A DNA stretch of 64,000 nt. Origin: Erythrobacter ani (lineage in GTDB: Bacteria > Pseudomonadota > Alphaproteobacteria > Sphingomonadales > Sphingomonadaceae). How positions within the stretch are numbered: the first letter of the stretch is position 1; the number at the start of each line of letters is the position of its first letter. This document shows positions 26,666 to 34,045 of the stretch, in pieces. The stretch is taken from positions 1,116,001 through 1,180,000 of the forward strand of contig NZ_JAGSPB010000001.1 of NCBI RefSeq assembly GCF_019204025.1, in the 5' to 3' direction. The notes below the pieces were generated by a model that was not told where the DNA came from, did no database searches, and saw nothing but the letters and a program-made list of their open reading frames with translations. The translations under genes were made by a program, and so were the position numbers.

Positions 26666-26881
26666 TCATTCGGATTTACTGCTGAACAGCGCGTCTGCGG
26701 CGGCGCGGTGGGCGGAGGCTTTGTCGCGGTGGGCTTTCACCCGGACAATTTCCGCTTCGAGCAAGGTTACCCGCTCATCCAGTTCATCCTGCGAATAAGG
26801 CGCAAGGTCTTCCGAGCTGAGCTTGCCAGCGGCGTCGCCTTTCGGGCGCGGAAGGTCTCCGTCATCCATTGCCACGAACAT
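26666..26881 (-). CDS. DUF1192 family protein
   Basis: A 71-residue (or 67-residue, if starting at 26869) small protein of the alphaproteobacterial DUF1192 family. The conserved features are the acidic DLPRPKG opening, PYSQDELDERVTLLEAEI, and a C-terminal helix ending AADALF. It is predicted to form a short coiled coil. Function is unknown. It lies upstream of clpA on the same strand, with a 123-bp gap. It is divergent from the quinone oxidoreductase, which starts 86 bp away. Neither candidate ATG has a clear ribosome binding site. Confidence 0.78.
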   Translation of the reverse strand: MFVAMDDGDLPRPKGDAAGKLSSEDLAPYSQDELDERVTLLEAEIVRVKAHRDKASAHRAAADALFSSKSE

Positions 26882-26967
26882 CGCAAGCCAATCGGCTTGC
26901 TGTCAATGCGCGAGGCAGGTAATTGCGGCGCAAGATCGCTGGAAATTGGGGTAAACGGGGCAAATCG

Positions 26968-27990
26968 ATGGTTTTGAAACGGGCGGCAGATCTTCCCGAA
27001 AGGATGGACGCGATCGGGTTCGCGTCGCCGGGCGGTCCGGACGTGCTCGGCCTGGAACAGGCCAGCATGCCTGATATCGGGCCCGGCGATGTGCTAATCA
27101 AGGTTGCCTATGCGGGCGTAAACCGGCCCGATTGTATCCAGCGTGCCGGGCATTATCCGGCACCGCCCGGTGCGTCGCAGATCCTTGGGCTGGAGGTTGC
27201 TGGCGAGATCGTCGCCGTGGGCCGCGAAGTTCCATCGGAAATGATCGGGCAGATGATCGCTGCGCTTACGCCGGGCGGGGGATACGCCCAATATTGCACC
27301 GCGCCGTGGCAGCATTGCCTGCCCGTGCCCGCCGACATGAATCTCAAAGCCGCAGCCGCGCTTCCCGAAACGCTGTTTACCGTCTGGCACAACGTGTTCG
27401 AGCGCGGATTGGCGCGTGATGGCGAACGCTTGCTGGTGCATGGCGGGACATCGGGCATCGGGACGATGGCGATCATGCTCGCCAAGGCATTCGATATCGA
27501 GGTGATCGTTACCTGCGGAGACGAAGCGAAATGCGAAGCCGCGCGCCAAGTGGGCGCGGACCTTGCGATCAACTACAAGGAAGCCGATTTCGTCGAGGCG
27601 GTGAAAGAGTATACCGGGGGTAAGGGCGTGGACGTCGTGCTCGATATGGTCTCGGGCGATTACGTTCCGCGCAATCTGCAGTGCCTTGCCGAAGATGGTC
27701 GCCATGTGACGATCGCCGTGCTTGGCGGGGCGAAGGCGGAGCTGTTCATGCCGATGGTGATGATGCGGCGCCTCACACTGACCGGATCGACCCTGCGCCC
27801 GCGCTCAGATGCGTTCAAGGCGGCACTGGCGGATGAGATCGCCGCAAACGCCTGGCCGCTGTTTACAAGCGGCGAGCTCGCGCCGGTGATGGATAAGACC
27901 CTCCCGCTAGCCGAAGCAGCGGCAGCGCATGCCAGGATGGAAGCAGGCGAACATATTGGTAAGATCGTACTGGAGGTGGACCATGGCTGA
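26968..27990 (+). CDS. NAD(P)H quinone oxidoreductase, PIG3/QOR family
   Basis: A 340-residue medium-chain dehydrogenase/reductase of the zinc-free quinone oxidoreductase type. The N-terminal GroES-like domain contains VAYAGVNRPDCIQRAGHYP. The nucleotide-binding domain has VHGGTSGIGTMA, the AxxGxxG-like loop. Lack of the structural zinc cysteines fits the PIG3 subgroup, which reduces small quinones with NADPH. The start at 26968 follows a GGGG run; an in-frame ATG at 27004 is also possible. The stop overlaps the GST gene by eight bases, so the two are co-translated. Confidence 0.88.
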   Translation: MVLKRAADLPERMDAIGFASPGGPDVLGLEQASMPDIGPGDVLIKVAYAGVNRPDCIQRAGHYPAPPGASQILGLEVAGEIVAVGREVPSEMIGQMIAALTPGGGYAQYCTAPWQHCLPVPADMNLKAAAALPETLFTVWHNVFERGLARDGERLLVHGGTSGIGTMAIMLAKAFDIEVIVTCGDEAKCEAARQVGADLAINYKEADFVEAVKEYTGGKGVDVVLDMVSGDYVPRNLQCLAEDGRHVTIAVLGGAKAELFMPMVMMRRLTLTGSTLRPRSDAFKAALADEIAANAWPLFTSGELAPVMDKTLPLAEAAAAHARMEAGEHIGKIVLEVDHG

Positions 27991-28600
27991 AACACTGACT
28001 CTTCACGAAGACCCCCGGAGCGGCAATTGCTACAAGATCAAGCTGACGGCCGCGCTGCTTTCGATCCCGCTGGAAACGCGGCAATACGACATCCTCAAAG
28101 GAGAAACGCGCACTGACGCGTTCAAGAGCAATGTCAACGCGCAGGGTCGCATCCCCGTGTTGCAGATCGGATCGCGTTACCTGCCGGAAAGCAACGCGGC
28201 CTGCTGGTACCTTGCCGAAGGCACGCGGCTCGTCCCGGAAGACCGGTTCGAACGCGCGCAGATGCTGCGGTGGATGTTTTTCGAACAGTACAGCCACGAA
28301 CCCAACATCGCGACTTTGCGATTCTGGTGCAGGTTCGTCGGCAGCGAGAATCTCTCCGACCAGCAGCGCGAGCAGATGATGACGAAACGGATCGCGGGCG
28401 AAGACGCGCTCGCGGCGATGGAGGATCACCTGAAAGACCGCGACTGGATGGCCGGGTCCACTGCGTCACTCGCCGATGTGGCGCTGTTCGCTTACACGCA
28501 TGTCGCCGACGAGGGCGGGTTCGACCTGTCGCGCTTCCCGGCGATCGGCCGCTGGATCGACCGGGTTCCGACGCTGGACGGGTTCACCCCGATGACCTGA
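27983..28600 (+). CDS. Glutathione S-transferase family protein
   Basis: A 205-residue GST. The thioredoxin-like N domain begins LTLHEDPRSGNCYKIKLTAA and includes GRIPVLQIGSRYLPESNAA, the cis-proline and glutathione-binding SNA (usually E/Q-S) signature. An all-helical C domain ends with FPAIGRWIDRV. The start at 27983 has GGAGGTGG upstream and overlaps the quinone oxidoreductase stop by eight bases. The pairing suggests joint handling of electrophiles or quinones, but the substrate is not known. Confidence 0.9.
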   Translation: MAETLTLHEDPRSGNCYKIKLTAALLSIPLETRQYDILKGETRTDAFKSNVNAQGRIPVLQIGSRYLPESNAACWYLAEGTRLVPEDRFERAQMLRWMFFEQYSHEPNIATLRFWCRFVGSENLSDQQREQMMTKRIAGEDALAAMEDHLKDRDWMAGSTASLADVALFAYTHVADEGGFDLSRFPAIGRWIDRVPTLDGFTPMT

Positions 28601-28721
28601 GCGGCCCCAGGCCGTCTTACGTCTTTCGCATTTACACAAAACCGTCACCGCCCTGTGAATCGGGTGTCACATTCGGCTGCCAGAAAGGATCGGCAGATGC
28701 GATGCCGAGAGGGGACGTCCC

Positions 28722-29606
28722 GTGACCGACTTCATGCTTTCCAGCTTGCCGATTTCAGAACCAAGTGTTCCTGAGCCGTCACATCAAATCCGTGCGCGCT
28801 ACCGCACGATCTGGATCAGCGACGTCCATCTGGGGACCAAGGGTTGCAATGCCGAGATGCTCATCGATTTTCTCGATCGCACCGATAGCGAGACGATGTA
28901 TCTCGTCGGCGACATCATCGATGGCTGGCGATTGAAAAAGAAGTTCTACTGGCCATCTTCCCACAACGACATCGTCTGGCGGATTATGAAACGGGCGAAG
29001 CGTGGCACCCGGATCGTCTACATCCCCGGCAATCATGACGAGATGTTTCGGCAATTCACCGGGCTCAATTTCGGCGGGGTCGAAATTCGCCGCGCCGCTT
29101 TTCATGATACAGCCGATGGCCGTAGGTTGATGGTTCTGCACGGCGATGAATTCGATGCCGTCATGCTGTCGCACCGCTGGCTCGCTTTCGTCGGGGACTG
29201 GGCATATCATGCCGTGATGAAGCTCAATTACGTCGTGAATGTCACGCGTAAGCTTGCCGGGAAACCGTACTGGTCGCTGTCGAAGGCTGCCAAGCACAAG
29301 GTCAAGAACGCCGCCAATTTTATCTCGCGCTACGAGGAGATCGTGGCGAAGGCCGCTGGTGATCGCGGCGTTGACGGGGTCGTTTGCGGGCACATCCACA
29401 CCGCAGAAATGCGCAGCTTCGACCACGCGGGACGAGCGGTAGAATACTGGAATGACGGCGACTGGGTGGAGGGGTGCAACGCACTGGTCGAACATAACGA
29501 TGGCCGCATGGAAATTCTGAACTGGCCGGACGTGATACGGGAGCGCGAACGGTGCGAAGAATTGGATCGCGCCGGCGCACCCGAGACTACGCGGGAGGCT
29601 GCGTGA
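28722..29606 (+). CDS. LpxH-like metallophosphoesterase
   Basis: A 294-residue calcineurin-like phosphoesterase. All five metal motifs are present: SDVHLGTKG, GDIIDGW, GNHDEMF, HGDEFD and GHIHTAEM. It resembles UDP-2,3-diacylglucosamine diphosphatase (LpxH) but is longer, with a non-conserved N-terminal 25 residues and a C-terminal tail after the phosphatase core. The GTG start at 28722 has GAGGGGA upstream. The stop shares one base with the ATG of the next gene (TGATG), a glycosyltransferase, which suggests a shared glycolipid or envelope pathway. True LpxH activity is not certain. Confidence 0.87.
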   Translation: MTDFMLSSLPISEPSVPEPSHQIRARYRTIWISDVHLGTKGCNAEMLIDFLDRTDSETMYLVGDIIDGWRLKKKFYWPSSHNDIVWRIMKRAKRGTRIVYIPGNHDEMFRQFTGLNFGGVEIRRAAFHDTADGRRLMVLHGDEFDAVMLSHRWLAFVGDWAYHAVMKLNYVVNVTRKLAGKPYWSLSKAAKHKVKNAANFISRYEEIVAKAAGDRGVDGVVCGHIHTAEMRSFDHAGRAVEYWNDGDWVEGCNALVEHNDGRMEILNWPDVIRERERCEELDRAGAPETTREAA

Positions 29607-30673
29607 TGCGGCACGCATCGCCGGCCCCGCAATCGGTCGCGATCGTCACGGACGCCTGGCACCCGCAAGTCAACGGGGTGGTTCGCACACTCGCGGTCAC
29701 AAGCGAAGTGCTGCGTCAATGGGGTCACGATGTGACCGTGATCTCGCCGCAGCAATACCGGTCCTTTCCCGCGCCGACTTACCCCGAGATTCGGTTGGCG
29801 CTCACGTGGCCGGGCGCTGTCGGTCGGCAATTGCGCAAGATCGCACCCGATGCGGTGCACATCGCCACCGAAGGCCCGCTAGGTTTTGCTGCGCGCCGAT
29901 ATTGCCTGGCGCGCGGAGTGCCTTTTACCACCGCCTACCACACGCAATTCCCCGAATACTTCGCGCGGCGTATCGGGCTGCCGGCGAAGGCTTTCTGGCC
30001 CTATATCCGTTGGTTCCATCGCCCCGCCCAGCGCATCATGGTCGCCACCGAGAGCATCCGCGATCAATTGCGGCAGCAGGGCCTGACCCATCTCAGCCAT
30101 TGGGGACGAGGGGTCGATCTGGCGAGTTTCTATCCCGGCGCGCCTCCGCCGCCTGAATACGCCCGCCTTGACAGGCCGATCCAGCTGTATGCCGGACGCG
30201 TCGCCGTCGAGAAGAACATCGAGGCGTTTTTGGCTTCCAGTCATCCCGGTAGTAAGGTTGTCGTTGGAGATGGCCCCTGCCGGCGCGATCTCGAAACGAG
30301 ATTTCAGGACGCCGTCTTTCTCGGCAAGCGCACCGGCACCGACCTGGCCGGATGCTACGCGGGTGCGGATGTCTTCGTGTTTCCGAGCCGTACCGATACT
30401 TTCGGCCTCGTCATGATAGAAGCTCTGGCTTGCGGGACGCCAGTTGCCGCTTTCCCAGTGCCCGGGCCGGCAGATATCCTCGACTGGTCGGTCGGGGCGA
30501 TGTCAGAGGATCTGAACGGTGCGATTGAGATAGCGCTGACACGTGACAGGGCTGCCTGCGCCGCTTTCGGCGCGGGCTTCACATGGGACGCGGCGACCCG
30601 GCAATTCCTGAGCGCTCTGGTCGCATTGCGCCACGAAGAGTGCCGCCTGCTGGTCTCCGAACCGGCGATGTGA
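29606..30673 (+). CDS. Glycosyltransferase family 4 (MgtA-like hexosyltransferase)
   Basis: A 355-residue GT-B fold glycosyltransferase. It opens IVTDAWHPQVNGVVRTLAVT, typical of the GDP-mannose- or UDP-glucuronate-dependent glycolipid synthases related to MgtA. The donor domain has LYAGRVAVEKNIEAFL and FPSRTDTFGLVMIEALACG, with the EX7E-type motif. It probably transfers a sugar to a lipid such as diacylglycerol at the inner membrane. It is coupled to the LpxH-like gene upstream (CGGGAGG precedes the ATG). The exact donor and acceptor are not known. Confidence 0.86.
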   Translation: MRHASPAPQSVAIVTDAWHPQVNGVVRTLAVTSEVLRQWGHDVTVISPQQYRSFPAPTYPEIRLALTWPGAVGRQLRKIAPDAVHIATEGPLGFAARRYCLARGVPFTTAYHTQFPEYFARRIGLPAKAFWPYIRWFHRPAQRIMVATESIRDQLRQQGLTHLSHWGRGVDLASFYPGAPPPPEYARLDRPIQLYAGRVAVEKNIEAFLASSHPGSKVVVGDGPCRRDLETRFQDAVFLGKRTGTDLAGCYAGADVFVFPSRTDTFGLVMIEALACGTPVAAFPVPGPADILDWSVGAMSEDLNGAIEIALTRDRAACAAFGAGFTWDAATRQFLSALVALRHEECRLLVSEPAM

Positions 30674-30738
30674 TTGTCAGATCATCGCTGCGCGCAGGCC
30701 GCTGATTGCGCGGATACTGCCAATTGGCTTGCCGTAAG

Positions 30739-30757
30739 GCAGCCTTTCGCCTATCTG
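30739..30757 (+). promoter_or_regulatory. Candidate promoter of trcR
   Basis: A TTGCCG hexamer lies upstream of TATCTG with a 17-bp spacer; the -10 hexamer is at 30752-30757. Initiation would fall near 30764, immediately before the hairpin at 30770. This is a weak consensus match and is inferred from sequence only. Confidence 0.35.
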
Positions 30758-30769
30758 CAATGGTGCAAC

Positions 30770-30803
30770 GGCCGCTCCGAAAGGGGCGGCCCTTCTATTT
30801 TTT
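30770..30803 (+). terminator. Rho-independent terminator or leader hairpin before trcR
   Basis: A nine-pair stem with a GAAA tetraloop (GGCCGCTCC/GGGGCGGCC) is followed by CTTCTATTTTTT. It ends just before the trcR ribosome binding site (GGAG at about 30806). It could end the phosphoesterase-glycosyltransferase transcript, or attenuate or stabilise the trcR message. Confidence 0.82.
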
Positions 30804-30815
30804 ACGGAGATTTCT

Positions 30816-31661
30816 ATGGCTCAGGCCAAAACCCAGCCCACTCCGCTCATGCCGCACGCGACCGCCACCTGGCTGGTCGACCATACAGGCCTGTCGTTCG
30901 AACAGATTGCGGAGTTCTGTGGACTCCATCTGCTCGAAGTGCAGGCGATGGCGGACGATCTGGCGGGCAGCAAATACACCGGACGCGATCCGGTCCACGC
31001 CGGTGAACTGACGCTCGAGGAAATCGAGAAGGGTCAGGCGGACGAGAACTACACGCTCAAGATGCACAAGGCTCCGGTTGAAGTGACCCGGACCAAAGGT
31101 CCGCGCTATACGCCGGTTTCCAAACGTCAGGACAAGCCGGACGGCATCGCCTGGGTTCTGCGTAACCACCCGGAGGTTTCGGACGCGCAGATATCGAAAC
31201 TGATCGGCACGACCCGCAACACGATCGGCGCCATTCGCGAACGCACGCACTGGAACATCCAGAACATCCAGCCGAAAGATCCGGTTACCCTGGGGCTTTG
31301 CTCCCAGCGTGAGCTCGACGCGGTCGTCGCCAAGGCGGCGAAACGCGCGGGTATCACTGAAGAGGTGCCTGAGCCGGTTGAAGGTGCGGATCAGCGCTCT
31401 GACAAGGATAAGCTGATCGAGGAATTGCAGGCCGAGCGCGAGGAAAACGTCAAGGCTGCTGCGCGGGCTGCACAGGAAGCCGAGGCCGAAGCGTGGCTCG
31501 CTGCGAAACGCGAAGCTGAAGAAAACGGTGTTGCTGTCGAACCGAATGAGGCGTTTGCTGCGTCGACCCCTGCACCCAGCGAGATCGATGACGGCGCAGG
31601 CACCGGGCAAGACGCGGCGGCCGAGACTGCCCCCGAGGACGACGACGCAAACAAGGAATAA
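30816..31661 (+). CDS. trcR: Cell cycle transcriptional regulator TrcR (DUF1013)
   Basis: A 281-residue DUF1013 protein. In alphaproteobacteria TrcR associates with RNA polymerase and affects the cell-cycle (CtrA) programme. The conserved part starts PLMPHATATWLVDHTGLSFE and continues through GRDPVHAGELTLEEIEKGQ, with an HTH-like PEVSDAQISKLIGTTRNTI. The C-terminal 85 residues are a low-complexity helix rich in Ala and Glu and ending acidic. Within it, EVPEPVEG looks like a short in-frame repeat element (see findings). The start has GGAG upstream. A hairpin with a T-run sits directly before the ribosome binding site. Confidence 0.92.
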   Translation: MAQAKTQPTPLMPHATATWLVDHTGLSFEQIAEFCGLHLLEVQAMADDLAGSKYTGRDPVHAGELTLEEIEKGQADENYTLKMHKAPVEVTRTKGPRYTPVSKRQDKPDGIAWVLRNHPEVSDAQISKLIGTTRNTIGAIRERTHWNIQNIQPKDPVTLGLCSQRELDAVVAKAAKRAGITEEVPEPVEGADQRSDKDKLIEELQAEREENVKAAARAAQEAEAEAWLAAKREAEENGVAVEPNEAFAASTPAPSEIDDGAGTGQDAAAETAPEDDDANKE

Positions 31662-31780
31662 TCGCAATATCACCCCTGCGGATGCACCTGTTTTTGGTCA
31701 TCCGCTCGGGCTTTGCGATTTCCCTTTCGATTTGGCGATGGGACGCGCAGTTTTGCTTGTACGGCAAAGCGTGATCCGCC

Positions 31781-33457
31781 ATGCCTGCTGACATGTATGT
31801 CAATAATGCTTCGTACCATCACCCAAGGCCGTGGGATTCTGAATTCGAGCTGATGAGCTTGCCGCAAATGCTTGAACGCACGGCGGCTCACGATCCGTCA
31901 GCCCCGTTTCTGCACTTCCTCGGGCGCACGTATTCGTATGGCGAAATGCTTGCCGAAGCGAAGCGGTTTGCGGCGGGTCTTGCCGAGATGGGGATCGGTA
32001 AAGGCGACCGGGTCGGCCTGTTCCTGCCCAATGTTCCCATCTACGCCTCTGCCTATTACGGCGCGATGATGGCGGGTGCGATCGTCGTCAATTTCTCGCC
32101 GCTCTATTCGATCGATGAACTGGCCTGGCAAGTCGGCGACAGCGGTACCCGCGCGCTCGTGACGCTGGACGTGCCAGAGCTGTACGACACCGCATCGAAA
32201 GTGCTCGAAAGCTCTGAGCTGGAAACGCTGATCGTCGGGCGACTTTCCGACATGCTGCCGTGGATCAAGGGGACGGCGCTCAAGTTGCTGAAGCGCAGCC
32301 AGATCGCCAATGTCGCCTATTCGGATCGTATCCGCGCGTGGAAGGAATGCGCGCCGGACAAGACACCGCCCGTTACCGCAATCAATCCCGAGGAAGACCT
32401 CGCCCTGCTGCAATATACCGGTGGCACGACCGGGCGGCCCAAGGGCGCGATGCTCGGCCATAGCCAGCTGGTGATGAACGCGCAGCAGGTCGCGGCTCTC
32501 AACCCGGCCGACAATCCGCGCGAAGAAGTCTTCATGGGCGCGCTGCCATTCTTCCACGTGTTCGCCAACACCGCTTTGCTCAATCATGCCGTCGCAAGCG
32601 GGGGCGCTATCGCGATGGTCCCGCGGTTTGAGGCGAAGCAGGTGCTGAAGACCATCCAGAAGTACAAGACCACCGGCTTTCCCGGTGTGCCCACGATGTT
32701 TCAGGCGTTGCTCGATCATCCCGACCTCGCCAGGACAGACATGTCGTCGCTGAAGGTGTGCATTTCGGGCGGCGCGCCCATGCCTGCGCCTGTTCATGCC
32801 AAATTCGAAGAAGTGACCGGCGTTCGCGTGGTCGAGGGATATGGCCTCACCGAAAGTTCAGGCGTGGTTTCGGTCAATCCGTACGAAGGCACCCGCAAGA
32901 AAGGGACGATCGGCCAATTGGTTGCGCGCACGGAGATCGTGCTGCTCGACAAGGAAGATCCGACCAAGCTCGCGCCCGAAGGTGAACCTGGCGAACTCGC
33001 GATCCATGGCCCGCAGGTGATGCGCGGTTACTGGAATCGCCCGGAAACGCAGGCCGAGGTTTTCGTGACGCGCGGCAACAAGCAATATCTGCGCACCGGC
33101 GACGTCGCGGTGGTTGACCCGGACGGCTTTCTGGAAATCGTGGACCGGATCAAGGACATGATCTCGGTCGGCGGTTTCAAGGTCTTCCCGAGCGTCGTGG
33201 AAGACGTGATCCTCGAGCACGAAGCTGTGAAGGAGGCGCTCGTCATCGGCGTGCCCGACGATTATCTCGGTGAAGTTCCGCGCGTTTACATCACGCTGGA
33301 GCCGGATACCGACATGGGCGCCGATGCGCTCAAGGGGTGGCTCAACGACAAAGTCGGCAAGCATGAGCGCGTGGACAAGGTGGTGATCCGCGATGAACTT
33401 CCCAAGACGATCATCGGCAAGCTCGATCGCAAGGCTCTTCGCGCCGAAGTTCTCTGA
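31781..33457 (+). CDS. fadD: Long-chain acyl-CoA ligase (FadD-like)
   Basis: A 558-residue AMP-forming acyl-CoA synthetase that activates fatty acids with ATP and CoA at the inner face of the membrane. The ATP loop is YTGGTTGRPKGAM, and the adenylate motif is VEGYGLTESSGVVSVNPY. RTGDVAVVDPDGFLEIVDRIKD is the hinge region, and the C-terminal lysine is in LPKTIIGKLDRKALR. Length and motifs match FadD. It stands alone, with a bidirectional terminator directly downstream. Chain-length specificity cannot be read off. Confidence 0.93.
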   Translation: MPADMYVNNASYHHPRPWDSEFELMSLPQMLERTAAHDPSAPFLHFLGRTYSYGEMLAEAKRFAAGLAEMGIGKGDRVGLFLPNVPIYASAYYGAMMAGAIVVNFSPLYSIDELAWQVGDSGTRALVTLDVPELYDTASKVLESSELETLIVGRLSDMLPWIKGTALKLLKRSQIANVAYSDRIRAWKECAPDKTPPVTAINPEEDLALLQYTGGTTGRPKGAMLGHSQLVMNAQQVAALNPADNPREEVFMGALPFFHVFANTALLNHAVASGGAIAMVPRFEAKQVLKTIQKYKTTGFPGVPTMFQALLDHPDLARTDMSSLKVCISGGAPMPAPVHAKFEEVTGVRVVEGYGLTESSGVVSVNPYEGTRKKGTIGQLVARTEIVLLDKEDPTKLAPEGEPGELAIHGPQVMRGYWNRPETQAEVFVTRGNKQYLRTGDVAVVDPDGFLEIVDRIKDMISVGGFKVFPSVVEDVILEHEAVKEALVIGVPDDYLGEVPRVYITLEPDTDMGADALKGWLNDKVGKHERVDKVVIRDELPKTIIGKLDRKALRAEVL

Positions 33458-33482
33458 GGCAGCGCACGGTACGAGCCAAACA

Positions 33483-33518
33483 AAAACGCCGCGTTCCCTT
33501 GTGAGGCCGCGGCGTTTT
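33483..33518. terminator. Bidirectional rho-independent terminator between fadD and bactofilin genes
   Basis: AAAACGCCGCG pairs with CGCGGCGTTTT around a 14-nt loop. There are A-runs on the left and T-runs on the right, serving the converging fadD (plus) and bactofilin (minus) transcripts. Confidence 0.9.
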
Positions 33519-33541
33519 CGGTTGTTTCCAGATTGGCTGGA

Positions 33542-34045
33542 TCAGGTCGCGATTTTCAGCTGGGCCTGATCGGCGTCGCCCTCTTTCGCAGGCTTGACGC
33601 TTTGGCGCGGGGCCTGAGCCGAACCACCGGTGCCTGCGGCGCTGCGGCGTGCATTCGGAGCAAAGCGTCCATCGACCTGAGCGCCTTGCTCGATGGTCAG
33701 TGCATCGTAGTGCACATCGCCTTCAATCCGGGCGCTTTTGAGGATCACGAGCTCTTTGGCCGTGATCGACCCGCTGACATGGCCTGCGAGACGAGCGGAT
33801 TCGGCAGTGATCCCGCCGCTTACTTCGCTGCTTTCCCCCTGGACGAGCGAGGTGCATTTGATGTCGCCTTCGATCGATCCATCGACATGCAGGTCAGCAG
33901 AGGCGCTGATATTGCCTTCGATCTTGATGTCGGAGCCGATTACGGAAAAAGTCGAATTGTTACCGGAAGCCATAGGTTTACTCGCTGGGCGTTGAGGGGG
34001 CTGTGGATCGGACGGAACCGGATCCGCGGACTTCTTTGAGAACAT
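33542..34045 (-). CDS. bacA/ccmA-like: Bactofilin (polymer-forming cytoskeletal protein)
   Basis: A 167-residue bactofilin. Short disordered flanks surround a beta-solenoid core starting TFSVIGSDIKIEGNISASADLHVDG, with regular VEGDI-type turns. Bactofilins polymerise without nucleotide at the membrane and position cell-wall enzymes. The N-terminus overlaps the end of the M23 peptidase gene by 68 bases in a different frame, so both are made from one message. Bactofilin/LytM pairs are a recurrent envelope module, and the pairing supports a role in localising the peptidase. Confidence 0.94.
   Translation of the reverse strand: MFSKKSADPVPSDPQPPQRPASKPMASGNNSTFSVIGSDIKIEGNISASADLHVDGSIEGDIKCTSLVQGESSEVSGGITAESARLAGHVSGSITAKELVILKSARIEGDVHYDALTIEQGAQVDGRFAPNARRSAAGTGGSAQAPRQSVKPAKEGDADQAQLKIAT

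Noticed and set aside
28722..29606. Naming the phosphoesterase LpxH outright
   Set aside because: Metal motifs fit, but the length, extra N-terminus and glycosyltransferase partner make lipid A function unproven.
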